Below, one piece after another: positions 41,611 to 50,980 of a DNA stretch of 64,000 bases; position 1 is the first letter of the stretch; each line of letters starts with the position of its first letter. The DNA comes from Vreelandella glaciei (GTDB lineage: Bacteria; Pseudomonadota; Gammaproteobacteria; Pseudomonadales; Halomonadaceae): assembly GCF_013415125.1 (NCBI RefSeq), contig NZ_JACCDE010000009.1:1-64000 (forward strand). Direction: 5' to 3'. The notes beneath the pieces were generated by a model. That model was not told the origin of the DNA and did no database searches. It worked only from the letters and a program-made list of their open reading frames with translations. The translations under genes and the position numbers were made by a program.

Positions 41611-43218
41611 TTACCAGGGAAGCACTGCCCCGTCGGTGCGCGGCTCGGTGCCGCCTTGCAGTACGCCCGTTTCAGGGTCGCGTAGAATGATTTGACCCCG
41701 GCCAAAGCTGATAGAGTCAGCAACTTTGACGATGTCGTGGCCTCGGCGGGCCAGCGCAAGCGCTAAGTGATTAGGGAAGTCGGCTTCCACTTCAATGGTT
41801 TTGCCTTTGGTCCACTTCCAGCGGGGCATATCGAGGGCCGCTTGGGGGTTAAGCTGATCCTCTAGCATCGCCGTTACCACCTGCACATGGCCTTGCGGCT
41901 GCATATAGCCGCCCATCACACCAAACGGCCCAACGGCTTGGTTATCTTTGGTAATAAAGCCGGGGATGATGGTGTGGTAGGTACGTTTGCCGGGCGCCAA
42001 AGCATTAGGGTGCTGTGGGTCGAGTGAGAACGACCAGCCACGGTTTTGCAGGCTAATGCCAGTGCCGGGAACGACCATGCCCGAGCCAAAGCCTTTAAAG
42101 TTGCTTTGAATCAGCGACACCATATTGCCGTCGCTGTCGGCCGTTGCCAGATACACCGTGCCGCCCTGGATCGGGTTGCCGTGTACTGGGTCAACCGCCT
42201 GTTCGCCAATCAGTGCCGCACGCGACTTCAAATAGTCGTCGGCCAGCATCTGATCAATGGTGGGGCGCATAGCATCCCGGTCGGTCACATGCGCGAAGCC
42301 ATCGACATAGGCCAGTTTGGTGGCTTCAATACGACGGTGCAGCGTTTCCACCGGATCGCGTCCTTCTTCGCCTAAGTGCTCCAGCATGCCCAGCGCTTGA
42401 AGTACAATCATGCCGCTGCCGTTGGGGGGGATTTCCCAAATATCATGGCCTTTGTAGCGCACACTAATCGGGTCGACCCACTCCGGCTGGTAAGTCGCCA
42501 GGTCTTCCTTGCGCAACAGGCCGCCGTGTTCGCGGGAAAAAGCGTCGATAGCCTCGGCCAGTTCGCCCTCATAAAATGCCTTGGCATGGGTATCGGCAAT
42601 CGCTTTTAGGCTTTTAGCATGACCTTCCGAGCGCCACAGTTCACCAGCTTCCGGTGCTCGACCTTCGGGGGCAAACGTATCAAACCAAGGTTTGAAAGAA
42701 GCCTCGCTATAGGCTGAATAGTTGTTGAAGGCATCCTTCCACATTTGATGAATAACGGGAGAGACGGGGAAGCCTTCTTCCGCCAGTGCAATGGCAGGGG
42801 CTAGCAACTCAGCAAACGGCAGCTTGCCAAAGCGCTCCGACAGAGCTGCCCACGCAGCAGGAGCGCCGGGCACTGTGACAGGCAGCATGCCATGATTTGG
42901 CACGGTGTCGTGGCCGAGTGCTTTCAGCGCTTCAATGGTGGCCGCTTGCGGGGCGGGGCCACTGGCGTTGAGGCCATGTAGCTTGCCGTCCACCCACACA
43001 ATGGCAAAGGCGTCGCTTCCTATCCCATTCGACGTGGGTTCCACCACGGTTAATGCAGCGGCGGCGGCAATCGCGGCATCAATCGCATTGCCCCCTTGCT
43101 GCAGTATGCTAATACCCACCTGCGCCGCTAATGGCTGAGAAGTAGCGACCATGCCACGTTTGCCGAAGGTTGCCATCCGGCGCGAGGCGCTGGGGTAGAA
43201 AAGTGCATCTTGTTGCAT
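41611..43218 (-). CDS. Gamma-glutamyltransferase family protein (YwrD-like)
   Basis: A 535-residue Ntn-hydrolase precursor. KRGMVATSQPLAAQVGISIL, GGNAIDAAIAAAAALTVVEP and NGIGSDAFAIVWVDGKLHGL are family blocks. The autoprocessing site is probably the threonine of QGGTVYLATADSDGNMV, giving large and small subunits. There is no signal peptide, so it belongs with the cytosolic YwrD-like group rather than secreted GGT. Likely substrates are gamma-glutamyl amides or glutathione-like compounds. It is the last gene of the chrA-chrA-tctCBA cluster, 46 bp after tctA, which suggests that it acts on the imported compound. Confidence 0.85.
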   Translation of the reverse strand: MQQDALFYPSASRRMATFGKRGMVATSQPLAAQVGISILQQGGNAIDAAIAAAAALTVVEPTSNGIGSDAFAIVWVDGKLHGLNASGPAPQAATIEALKALGHDTVPNHGMLPVTVPGAPAAWAALSERFGKLPFAELLAPAIALAEEGFPVSPVIHQMWKDAFNNYSAYSEASFKPWFDTFAPEGRAPEAGELWRSEGHAKSLKAIADTHAKAFYEGELAEAIDAFSREHGGLLRKEDLATYQPEWVDPISVRYKGHDIWEIPPNGSGMIVLQALGMLEHLGEEGRDPVETLHRRIEATKLAYVDGFAHVTDRDAMRPTIDQMLADDYLKSRAALIGEQAVDPVHGNPIQGGTVYLATADSDGNMVSLIQSNFKGFGSGMVVPGTGISLQNRGWSFSLDPQHPNALAPGKRTYHTIIPGFITKDNQAVGPFGVMGGYMQPQGHVQVVTAMLEDQLNPQAALDMPRWKWTKGKTIEVEADFPNHLALALARRGHDIVKVADSISFGRGQIILRDPETGVLQGGTEPRTDGAVLPW

Positions 43219-43264
43219 ACCAGTTTCCTTTTAAGCAGTGCTGTTGATCTAAATTATTTGAATA

Positions 43265-44779
43265 TCAAATGTTTTCGCGCAGAGCGGCATTCTTTAAGCG
43301 CTGGATCTTACGATCCTGATAGAGCGAAAACAGAATGGAAGCGACGGCTAACGCTAAGAAAAGCGCAGAGAGTGGTCGGGTTAAAAAGGTCATCCAACTT
43401 TCATTAAGTTCAAGAGCACGGAATAGCTGTCGCTCAAGGTTGTCGCCGAGCACCACACCCAGTATTAGCGGCGTCAGCGGGACTTCCGCTTTCCACAGCA
43501 GGTAGCCAATGATCCCGAAGATGAATAACACCCAAATATCAAATAGGTTGTTATTCAGAGCGTAAGCGCCAATGGCACACAGCATTAATACGACGGGAAC
43601 GAGGATCTGTTGGGGGATCAGCGATATTTTGGCGAACCAGCGCACGAGCAGCAGGTTGCAAAGCACCATGACCACCGCACCGATCAGCAGGCTGGCGTAA
43701 ATAGCGCCCACCAATACCGGGTTTTGCTCAAACATCATGGGACCCGGCGTAATGCCGTGGAGAATCAGTACGCCCATCATGATCGCCATGGGCAAATCGC
43801 CCGGTATCCCCAGTGCAAGCGTTGGCACAAACGCACCACCTGCTACCGCGCTATTGGAGGCTTCAGAAGCCACAATGCCGCTGGGGGTGCCGGTGCCAAA
43901 CTCTTCCGGATGACGAGAGAATTTCTTGGCTTGGTCGTAACTCAAAAAGTTAGCCACGGTGCCACCCGTGCCAGGAAGTGCGCCCACCAAGCTGCCAATT
44001 AAAGAAGAGCGCAGCGTGTTCAGCTTTTGCCCCGTCATATCTTTGAGTATTTGGCCGTAGGGAATCGTTACGTTGGTATCGATTTTTTTGGCTTCGCTTT
44101 TCTCATCTTTGAGCTTCTCTATATTTCCAAGCAGTTGTGAGAAAGCAAATATACCGATCATCACGGGGAGAATTTCGAACCCAGAACCCATCGCCGGAAG
44201 GCCAAAGTCAAAGCGCAGATTGCTGTTACGGTCATAACCAACGGTGGTAATCAAAAGCCCTAGAGCAGCGGCCATCAGGCCTTTGAGCAGAGCGCCGCTG
44301 GAGAGTCCTGCCACCAGCGTCAGCGCAAAAACGATTAATGCGGTGATTTCCCACGGGCGGAAGTTCATGCTGAAGCTGGCAATTAGCGGCCCGAAAAAGA
44401 CCAACACCGCCACGCTGATGAGGGTGCCTAAAAAGGATGAAGCGACGCCAATGCCCAGGGCACGGCCCGGTTCGCCTTTCTGTGCCATCGGATAACCGTC
44501 ATAAACGGTAGTAATAGAAGAGGGTGTGCCGGGTATTCCCAACATAACGCCAGACACAATGCCGCCCGAGTACCCCCCTACAAACACACCGACCATCAGC
44601 GAAACGCCGCTTACCGGGTCCATGGCAAACGTGAACGGGAAGACCACTAAAATGGCCATGGTGACGGTAAAACCAGGAATACTACCGCCCACAATCCCAA
44701 ACAGTACGCCAATAACGATCAGGCCCAAGACCGATGGCGTGCCGACCTCAGCGAGCGCTTGGAGGAAAAAGTTCGTCAT
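43265..44779 (-). CDS. tctA: Tripartite tricarboxylate transporter, large membrane subunit (TctA)
   Basis: A 504-residue protein with about 11-12 membrane segments. The TctA signatures are VFGIVGGSIPGFTVTMA-like GVLFGIVGGSIPGFTVT, GGYSGGIVSGVMLGIPGTPSS, the YDGYPMAQKGEPGRALGIG block and the second glycine-rich repeat IGSLVGALPGTGGTVANFLS. It forms the transport path for a carboxylate taken up with sodium or protons. It follows tctB by 13 bp in one operon. Confidence 0.92.
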   Translation of the reverse strand: MTNFFLQALAEVGTPSVLGLIVIGVLFGIVGGSIPGFTVTMAILVVFPFTFAMDPVSGVSLMVGVFVGGYSGGIVSGVMLGIPGTPSSITTVYDGYPMAQKGEPGRALGIGVASSFLGTLISVAVLVFFGPLIASFSMNFRPWEITALIVFALTLVAGLSSGALLKGLMAAALGLLITTVGYDRNSNLRFDFGLPAMGSGFEILPVMIGIFAFSQLLGNIEKLKDEKSEAKKIDTNVTIPYGQILKDMTGQKLNTLRSSLIGSLVGALPGTGGTVANFLSYDQAKKFSRHPEEFGTGTPSGIVASEASNSAVAGGAFVPTLALGIPGDLPMAIMMGVLILHGITPGPMMFEQNPVLVGAIYASLLIGAVVMVLCNLLLVRWFAKISLIPQQILVPVVLMLCAIGAYALNNNLFDIWVLFIFGIIGYLLWKAEVPLTPLILGVVLGDNLERQLFRALELNESWMTFLTRPLSALFLALAVASILFSLYQDRKIQRLKNAALRENI

Positions 44780-44792
44780 TATTTACTCCAGG

Positions 44793-45263
44793 TTAAGGCA
44801 GCCAAACGTTCAGGCCATAGCGGAAAACGACAAATATCACGATAGCCAAGGTGAAGCTGAGGGTGAGGTTGATCATCCATTTACGTCGTGTATTGATACC
44901 CATTAGTAGCGCAAGAGAAGCGACTAAGAAGCCGATGGTAGCTGCGATATAACCCACCACTGGAAGTAGTGCGGCATAAAGCCCAAACAGCAGGAACAGA
45001 GCGAGTATGGTGCGTCGGCTCTGAAACCACTCACCAATGAGCTGCTTAGCGCCAGCCCGCTCAGGCGCTTTTGTCAATAAGGAACGCACTAGAATTAGCA
45101 GAGAAAAAACGCCGATCACTACCAATAAAATACGTGGGAACAGCGCTGACCCATACGGCTGCCAGCTGGTGGGCGGGGCAATGCTGCCTGATTCCACCCA
45201 CATGACGGCCACAATCAAGAGCAGCGCCAGCGCCAAGGCGCGGTCTTTCGTTAGCGTTAGCAT
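44793..45263 (-). CDS. tctB: Tripartite tricarboxylate transporter, small membrane subunit (TctB)
   Basis: A 156-residue protein with four predicted membrane segments. The GSALFPRILLVVIGVFSLLI block is typical of TctB. ATG 45263 is preceded by GGAGG at a spacing of 8; a TTG at 45281 in frame would place that ribosome site inside the gene. It lies between tctC and tctA. Confidence 0.87.
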   Translation of the reverse strand: MLTLTKDRALALALLLIVAVMWVESGSIAPPTSWQPYGSALFPRILLVVIGVFSLLILVRSLLTKAPERAGAKQLIGEWFQSRRTILALFLLFGLYAALLPVVGYIAATIGFLVASLALLMGINTRRKWMINLTLSFTLAIVIFVVFRYGLNVWLP

Positions 45264-45315
45264 TAGCGATGCCTCCAGCAACCCTAGCCCACGTACAAAC
45301 GAGGGCTAGGGAATG

Positions 45316-45335
45316 CATTCTTAGTCGTTCTTAGT
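45316..45335. repeat. 10-bp tandem duplication over the tctC stop codon
   Basis: CATTCTTAGT (45316-45325) and CGTTCTTAGT (45326-45335) match at 9 of 10 positions. The second plus-strand copy contains the tctC stop (minus-strand TAA, 45333-45331); the other copy repeats TAA ten bases on, in another frame. Confidence 0.7.
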
Positions 45336-46323
45336 TCTGGAAATCGATGTTTTCGGCAGCCGCACTTAGCGCCGCTTCGTTCTCATCCAAGAACGCCTGA
45401 TAATCATCGCCTGCTAGAAATCTCACTACCGAGCCAAACTCATTTTCGATACGGCTCTGTACTTCTTCGTTTTCCAGGGCTTGTTCATAAGCGTTAGCGA
45501 TGGTGTCGATGACTTCCTGAGGTGTGCCTTTGGGCGCGAAAATGCCGCGACTGGTAGAGTGGTCCATCTCAATGCCTTGCTCGCGCAGGGTGGCGACATC
45601 CGGCATGCTTTCAAGACGTTCGGGATGAGCGATGCCAAGGGCGCGGAAGGTACCGTCTTCAAAAAAGGCACCACCTGATGGTAGGTTAAACATGGCGAAA
45701 TCGACTTCTTCCGCCATCAGCGCCGATACCTGTTCGCCCGTATCGGGGTAGCCAACTAGGCGTACATCGGCCATATCGATGCCCGTTTCCTGGAAAAATT
45801 GTGCCCAGAAAAAGTGGTCAGTGGAGCTAGGAATCATACTGAAACGTACTTGGCCTGGGTTTTCACTCACATAGTCAGCAATTTCATCGGCGCTCTGCAC
45901 AGGGTGATTGGCATGTGCGGTTGGAATATTGATGGTTTGGGTGAGTAGTGCGATGGGCTCGAAGGCATCAAACGAGTAATCGACGGTGCCTGCTAGCTTA
46001 GAAAGCGCAATGGTGTCGTGGCTGCCAAGCAGCGTGTAGCCATCGGGGTCAGCATCTTTCACGTTGCGTGACCCCAGGGTCGCCCCTGCGCCCGCCATAT
46101 TGACGGGAACGATGGATTCACCCAACGTCTTTTCCGCCTCTTGGGAAATGAGTCGGAAAAGAATATCGGTTGCACCCCCTGGGCCGTAAGGGATGATCAA
46201 ACGGATATCCTGCTCAGGATAATCAGCCTGAGCGGTGGAGGCGATTGCCATGCTAGACGCAAGTCCGATGGCCGCGAGGGTAGTACTTAGCGTCGTGCTT
46301 AGAGTAAATGTTGAACGCGTCAT
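45331..46323 (-). CDS. tctC: Tripartite tricarboxylate transporter substrate-binding protein (TctC)
   Basis: A 330-residue periplasmic binding protein with a signal peptide ending near STAQADYPEQD. Family blocks are IRLIIPYGPGGATDILFRLI, NMAGAGATLGSRNV, DPDGYTLLGSHDTI and GIFAPKGTPQEVIDTIANAY. The ligand is unknown; members bind citrate, aromatic acids and many other carboxylates. Association with a gamma-glutamyltransferase hints at a gamma-glutamyl compound. AAGGTG precedes ATG 46323. A 10-bp duplication spans its stop. Confidence 0.9.
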   Translation of the reverse strand: MTRSTFTLSTTLSTTLAAIGLASSMAIASTAQADYPEQDIRLIIPYGPGGATDILFRLISQEAEKTLGESIVPVNMAGAGATLGSRNVKDADPDGYTLLGSHDTIALSKLAGTVDYSFDAFEPIALLTQTINIPTAHANHPVQSADEIADYVSENPGQVRFSMIPSSTDHFFWAQFFQETGIDMADVRLVGYPDTGEQVSALMAEEVDFAMFNLPSGGAFFEDGTFRALGIAHPERLESMPDVATLREQGIEMDHSTSRGIFAPKGTPQEVIDTIANAYEQALENEEVQSRIENEFGSVVRFLAGDDYQAFLDENEAALSAAAENIDFQN

Positions 46324-46464
46324 TCTTGTACACCTTTATAGATTGAGTTTGGTGTTGTGGGATGCCACTCCAACTGCAGCGGCGTGGTGAGCGCGTGGTC
46401 CCGTTATCGGGTTCTTGTTGTCACCACACAATCGTCTATTTACGAGATCGTGTGTCAGTGAGTG

Positions 46465-46995
46465 TTAGCCGAGAAACAGCCCTCCATAAACCAGGGCGCC
46501 CATGACGACAAAGGCGGGGTGCGTTTTGAAGCGCATCAGTGCAATAGCTGCGACTACCCCTATGATAAGAGTGTGAATTGTGCCGCTAGTGTTGAGGCTT
46601 TCGAGCAAGAACCCCAGCGTTAGCCAAGCCATCATCATGGCAATGACCGGGCGAACCCATTGGCTCATGCGTTTAACTCGGGGAGAATCGCGATGACGAT
46701 ACAGCAGCCCTAGCGCGCCGAGCATCAAAAGCAATGTAGGAATCACCGTGGCGGACACCGCGATGAAAGCACCGCCAATACCAGCAACTTCATAGCCTAC
46801 GTAGCCCGCCATTTTGGTGGCGATAGGGCTAGGCAGCGCGTTACCTAAAGCGAGGGTTTCAGCGAACGTTTGTGCGGTCATCCAGCCGTAACGGCCAACC
46901 ACTTCGGCCTCAATTAGGGGGATGATGGCGGGGCCACCTCCGTAGCCGATAATGTTCGGGATAAAAAAGGCTAAGAAGAGATCCCAGTAGATCAT
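46465..46995 (-). CDS. Chromate transporter family protein, single CHR domain (second gene)
   Basis: A 176-residue membrane protein with one CHR domain: FFIPNIIGYGGGPAIIPLIE, GWMTAQTFAETLALGNALPS and PIATKMAGYVGYEVAGIGGA. Short CHR proteins work in pairs; the partner is encoded just upstream and overlaps it by four bases (ATGA). Some pairs export chromate, but the CHR family is broad and many short pairs have no proven link to chromate. Here the genes precede the tctCBA-ggt genes, so export or exchange of another anion is possible. Confidence 0.82.
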   Translation of the reverse strand: MIYWDLFLAFFIPNIIGYGGGPAIIPLIEAEVVGRYGWMTAQTFAETLALGNALPSPIATKMAGYVGYEVAGIGGAFIAVSATVIPTLLLMLGALGLLYRHRDSPRVKRMSQWVRPVIAMMMAWLTLGFLLESLNTSGTIHTLIIGVVAAIALMRFKTHPAFVVMGALVYGGLFLG

Positions 46996-47576
46996 ACTGT
47001 CCCCTCTGCTTTTTTAGTGTTCGAGGATTTAGGGCCAGAGGGGCGCAATAGGGCGGCAACTAGAATGGCGCCAATGACCCAGCCGGGGTGAATGCCGAGC
47101 CAATAGATAAGCCCCGCGGCAATAACGGCCATAGCAATGCTGACCAGCCAGCCAAGTGCAGCCTGTGATTTATCAAAAAAGTCCCAGGTGAGTTGTGCCA
47201 TCATTACCATTACCACAGGCACGACCGCTTGGCCCATACCGCGAATCCAGGCCACATCGCGATATCGGCTAAAAATGCCTAACATAACAATCATAGCCAC
47301 AATCATGGGCAAGATGATGGCAATGACGGCGGCGATACAGCCGGACACACCGCCCACGCGATAGCCAATATAGCCAGGCATTTTGGTCGCAATAGGACCG
47401 GGTAGGGTGTTGCCGATCGCCAGTACGTCGGCGAACTCTTCATCGGTGAGCCAGTGATGACGGATGACAACTTCGGCACGCACCAGGGGAATCATGGCAG
47501 GACCGCCGCCGAAGCCAAAAATGCCGACGCGGAAAAAAGCCCAGAACAGTTGCCAGGAGGTGCCGCGTATTTTCAT
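46992..47576 (-). CDS. Chromate transporter family protein, single CHR domain (first gene)
   Basis: A 194-residue CHR-domain protein and partner of the next gene: FFRVGIFGFGGGPAMIPLVR, HHWLTDEEFADVLAIGNTLP and PIATKMPGYIGYRVGGVSGC. About six hydrophobic segments are seen. It is the first gene of the leftward cluster; 179 bp separate it from the divergent GntR gene. Opposed membrane orientation of the two short proteins is usual in such pairs but cannot be read off here. Confidence 0.82.
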   Translation of the reverse strand: MKIRGTSWQLFWAFFRVGIFGFGGGPAMIPLVRAEVVIRHHWLTDEEFADVLAIGNTLPGPIATKMPGYIGYRVGGVSGCIAAVIAIILPMIVAMIVMLGIFSRYRDVAWIRGMGQAVVPVVMVMMAQLTWDFFDKSQAALGWLVSIAMAVIAAGLIYWLGIHPGWVIGAILVAALLRPSGPKSSNTKKAEGTV

Positions 47577-47664
47577 GAACGCGTATCCCGCAAAGCTAAT
47601 GAGGAGATCAGAAGCATAACCAAACCTTATTTATCGTTTGTAGGTTAAAAAATCGATTATCTTG

Positions 47665-47675
47665 TCTAAAATAGA
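47665..47675. promoter_or_regulatory. Candidate operator between the chrA cluster and the GntR gene
   Basis: TCTAAAATAGA is an 11-bp dyad (TCTA and TAGA around AAA) near the middle of the 47577-47755 divergent region. AT-rich short dyads of this kind are bound by FCD-type GntR regulators, but this assignment is inference. Confidence 0.35.
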
Positions 47676-47755
47676 ATATAGGTAGTGCCCGATCCGACGT
47701 CAACCGTGAAAAACTGAATGGACAGCGGGAACTGAGATGAATAAAGGATATCGTC

Positions 47756-48442
47756 ATGAATAATTCTTTACCCAAGGTAGCAACGCCAGTAGGTCCAGCA
47801 GGTACTGCATCAAGTCGCGTATTTGATAATTTACGTAAGGATCTCGTCGGTGGACGCTTTGTAGCGGGTGAAAAGCTCGCCATCAATGCACTCAAAGAGC
47901 ATTACCAAGTTGGTTTGAGCCCGCTGCGGGAAGCGCTCAATAAATTAGCGGCTTATGGTTTATTAGTTCAGGAAAATCAACGTGGTTTTCGTGTGCCGAA
48001 GCTTTCCCGGGAAGAGCTCGATGATATAGCCCACATGCGCCTAGAGATGGAAGGAATGGCGTTAGAGCGGGCGATTGCTAACGGTGATTCGCTCTGGGAG
48101 GCTGACTTATTAGCCGCGGCGCACCGCCTGAAGCGGGCCGACATCACCCTGGATAAAGGCGAGGAGTGGGAGCATCTACATACTCAATTTCATCGTACGT
48201 TAGTCGCCCCCTGTGGCTCTGTTTGGTTATTGCGTTTTATTGAGCAGTTGCATGACCAGTTTGACCGCTACCGCCGTCTGGGGCCGAAAATGCCGACGAT
48301 TCGCCAAGAGCTGGACGAGCAGCATCATCAGCTCGTTGAGTTAGCGCTGCAGCGCGATGCCAAAGCGGCGCGTGAATTAATGGATGATCATATTCATAAA
48401 TCTTACGAAGTTGCCCTAAAACGTTATCAAGAGCACGCCTAG
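47756..48442 (+). CDS. GntR-family regulator with FCD domain
   Basis: A 228-residue regulator. The winged helix-turn-helix is at about residues 18-85 (LRKDLVGGRFVAGEKLAINA, YQVGLSPLREALNKLAAYGL, GFRVPKLSREEL) and the FCD domain follows with the metal-ligand region around EEWEHLHTQFHRTLVA and EQHHQLVELALQRDA. Divergent placement implies control of the chrA-chrA-tctCBA-ggt cluster, with the transported compound or a product as inducer. AAGGA lies 10-15 bases before ATG 47756. Confidence 0.85.
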   Translation: MNNSLPKVATPVGPAGTASSRVFDNLRKDLVGGRFVAGEKLAINALKEHYQVGLSPLREALNKLAAYGLLVQENQRGFRVPKLSREELDDIAHMRLEMEGMALERAIANGDSLWEADLLAAAHRLKRADITLDKGEEWEHLHTQFHRTLVAPCGSVWLLRFIEQLHDQFDRYRRLGPKMPTIRQELDEQHHQLVELALQRDAKAARELMDDHIHKSYEVALKRYQEHA

Positions 48443-48546
48443 CAGGAGAAACTGCCCCGGTAGCGACGACACAGCGTGTCTGCGGTGTGTAAACTGCTGT
48501 CAATATAATGTCAGTCGTCGCCGTCCAGATGAGTAAAGAGAGTGCT

Positions 48547-49110
48547 ATGCACACAGATAACCAAATAGTCGCGCAAACGCTGAGCTGGGTGCGCACCTTT
48601 ATTGTGGCGCATGACATTTGCCCATTTGCGCAGCGGGAGTTGGAGCGTGAAACGATTCGTGTGGAAGTGGTGCGCTCTAAAAAAATTGAAGTGGCGCTTG
48701 AAGAGCTGATGGTGGAAGTGCAGTGGTTGGATGAGCACCCCGAAACAGAAACCACGCTGCTGGTGTTCCCGACACTGTTCAAAAGCTTTGATCACTACTT
48801 GGATTTTGTGGAGCTTGCTGAAAGCATCCTGGTCGATCAGGGCTATGAAGGTGTTTATCAGTTAGCCACTTTTCACCCAGATTATTGCTTTGACGGTGTC
48901 GAACCCGATGATGCCTCTAATTATACCAACCGCTCTCCCTACGCCATGGTGCATCTGCTACGCGAAGAGAGCGTTGAAAAGGCTATCAAGTTTTATGGCG
49001 ACACCGACGCTATTCCCGAACGCAATATTGCCAAGTTAACGGCGATGGGCAGCGACACTGCAGAGCAGCAGCTGCAACGCTGTTTCGAATCTGTTAATCA
49101 GGCGGAGTGA
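48547..49110 (+). CDS. DUF1415 family protein
   Basis: A 187-residue protein of a widespread but uncharacterised family: WVRTFIVAHDICPFAQRELE near the N-terminus, TTLLVFPTLFKSFDHYLDF, ATFHPDYCFDGVEPDDASNY and TNRSPYAMVHLLREESV. The CPFA and FHPDYCF blocks are strongly conserved in the family. No known function. ATG 48547 is preferred because the family begins near here and AAGAGAG precedes it; a frame from 48508 adds 13 residues. The 3' end overlaps the convergent diguanylate cyclase gene by 13 bases. Confidence 0.82.
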   Translation: MHTDNQIVAQTLSWVRTFIVAHDICPFAQRELERETIRVEVVRSKKIEVALEELMVEVQWLDEHPETETTLLVFPTLFKSFDHYLDFVELAESILVDQGYEGVYQLATFHPDYCFDGVEPDDASNYTNRSPYAMVHLLREESVEKAIKFYGDTDAIPERNIAKLTAMGSDTAEQQLQRCFESVNQAE

Positions 49111-50783
49111 ATAACAAGCTGATGTTTGCCTTTCGCTTTAGCCGCATACAGAGCGTCATCTGCAAGTTGCAGTACGGTATTGATATGGAGCCCGTGGTGG
49201 GGCCACCAGGCGGCACCTAAGCTGCTTCCAACGCGTGCCTGCTCGTTATCAGGTAATAAAACGGGTTGGTCGATGGAGCTCAGCAAGCGTCTGCTAATCT
49301 CATGGGTGAGCATTTCAAGATGCTCTTCCTTCGTCTTAAGCACCATAACGAACTCATCACCGCCCATTCGGGCTACCACATCGCCGCTGCGTAATGCGCT
49401 TTTCAAGCGCTGGGTAATCTCAATCAACAGTAGGTCGCCCGCATGATGGCCTAGCTCATCATTGACCTGTTTAAAACCATCCAGGTCGATAAAGATGACA
49501 GCCATACTCTGTTGGTTTCTTTCCGCCTCCGGTATCGCAAGCTTTAAGTACCGATTTAAAAACGCACGATTCGGCAGGCCTGTTAACGGGTCGGTATTGG
49601 CTAAGTCTTCTAAGCGGTTAATAGTGCTGCGCTGATCCAGTAAGCGGGCGACCATGTTGCGCATAGAGGTTGATAGGTGCTTAAGCTCTGGAGAGCTATC
49701 TTCAAGCGGAATGCTATCGGCGTGTTCGCCATCCTGCATTCTGTCGGCAGCATTTGCTAAGCGAGTGAGAGGAGCCGCTAGTCTTGACGCGATTATCCAG
49801 CCAACTATAGCAAACAGTAATGCAAGTAATAGACCTGTTCCCATAATGGCATCTTGCAGTTTTTCAATAGGGGCAAAGGCAGTAGCTACGGGTTGACGGC
49901 TAACCGCTATCCAATCTAAGCCAGGAAAATCTTCAAAGCCGCTGCTGCGTGCATACCCTGTCACAAAGCGTTCGCCGTTGGGCCATGTTTCAATCGCCCA
50001 TTGTGGTGCTGTCGTGGTGGAACTAGGTATGTGGTTCAGGCTGTCTAACGATTGGTCAATCAGCGTCTCTGGGCCTAATAGCACCGTGCCGTTAGCGGAG
50101 AGCAGCAGTATCTCTGTGTCTTCCAGATATCCAGAGGGAGTAAGCATGGATTGTTGGACGTACTCAGCCCATTGCCAGCTTAAATGAACGGCCAGAACGC
50201 CTTGTAACTGTTCATTGGAACCATACACAGGAGTGGCAATGTCGACAAATTGCAGAGGCTCACCGCTGGGGTTGGGCAGCAATTGGGCCAACATCACAGC
50301 CTCATGAACGTCACCTACCCACATCGCTTTTCGGCCTTCAAGAAATACCGGACGTTGAGCGATAGAAACGCCTTCTAAAATCCCCTCGGTAGCGGCTTGA
50401 ACAACACCTTCTGGGTCGGTGAAGCCGATCCACGACACAACGTTATGATTATCTTGCAAACGCTCTAGCTGCTCACGTAGCAGGCTAGTATCCGTACCGT
50501 TATTGAGCGCTTGGATACCCAGTAGCAGCTTCACTTCTTTAATACGGGCATCCATGCTGCGATCCAGCTTATCAACCATTTGGTAAGCCGCTTCAGAGGC
50601 CGCATTGCCAATATTGGCTTCCATTTGCTTAGCCGATTCTCGAGAAGCCACCCAGCCCAGCAGTAGCGTCGTGGTAAATACCAAGGCGGCAATCAAGATG
50701 ATAAAACGCGAGCGCAGCGAGAAGTGCGAGAAAAACGAGGAGCTATAGAACATTACAAAAGGCTTTACCGTGGTTAGAGTCAT
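49098..50783 (-). CDS. Membrane-bound diguanylate cyclase (Cache-HAMP-GGDEF)
   Basis: A 561-residue sensor. A membrane helix at about 28-48, a periplasmic double-Cache-like region to about 330, a second helix (TGLLLALLFAIVGWIIASRL), a HAMP segment and a GGDEF domain from about 395. The active-site motif is intact (RMGGDEFVMVL) and the inhibitory I-site RSGD lies five residues before it, so it should make cyclic di-GMP with product feedback. The signal is unknown. The start is uncertain: ATG 50783 has no clear ribosome site, and ATG at 50753 is an alternative. Confidence 0.88.
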   Translation of the reverse strand: MTLTTVKPFVMFYSSSFFSHFSLRSRFIILIAALVFTTTLLLGWVASRESAKQMEANIGNAASEAAYQMVDKLDRSMDARIKEVKLLLGIQALNNGTDTSLLREQLERLQDNHNVVSWIGFTDPEGVVQAATEGILEGVSIAQRPVFLEGRKAMWVGDVHEAVMLAQLLPNPSGEPLQFVDIATPVYGSNEQLQGVLAVHLSWQWAEYVQQSMLTPSGYLEDTEILLLSANGTVLLGPETLIDQSLDSLNHIPSSTTTAPQWAIETWPNGERFVTGYARSSGFEDFPGLDWIAVSRQPVATAFAPIEKLQDAIMGTGLLLALLFAIVGWIIASRLAAPLTRLANAADRMQDGEHADSIPLEDSSPELKHLSTSMRNMVARLLDQRSTINRLEDLANTDPLTGLPNRAFLNRYLKLAIPEAERNQQSMAVIFIDLDGFKQVNDELGHHAGDLLLIEITQRLKSALRSGDVVARMGGDEFVMVLKTKEEHLEMLTHEISRRLLSSIDQPVLLPDNEQARVGSSLGAAWWPHHGLHINTVLQLADDALYAAKAKGKHQLVIHSA

Positions 50784-50980
50784 GCTCGGATGGTTAGGGC
50801 GATCAATAGATGCTTATCAACCAAACGTTTAATTTATGTTATGAGAATGACTTTACCGGAAAAGCTTTCAATATGCGCAACGTTTGCTGCAATGAAACGG
50901 TCAGAAAAAGTGTCATGTGCAGCAAAACGTCGCAAAAAGAGTCAATGTCTAAACTGATTGAGAACAGCCTGACAAAATCG

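Noticed and set aside
46465..47576. One chrA gene split by a frameshift
   Set aside because: The two frames are each a complete single CHR domain, both start with the same domain block and overlap by ATGA, which is the normal arrangement of short-chain pairs.
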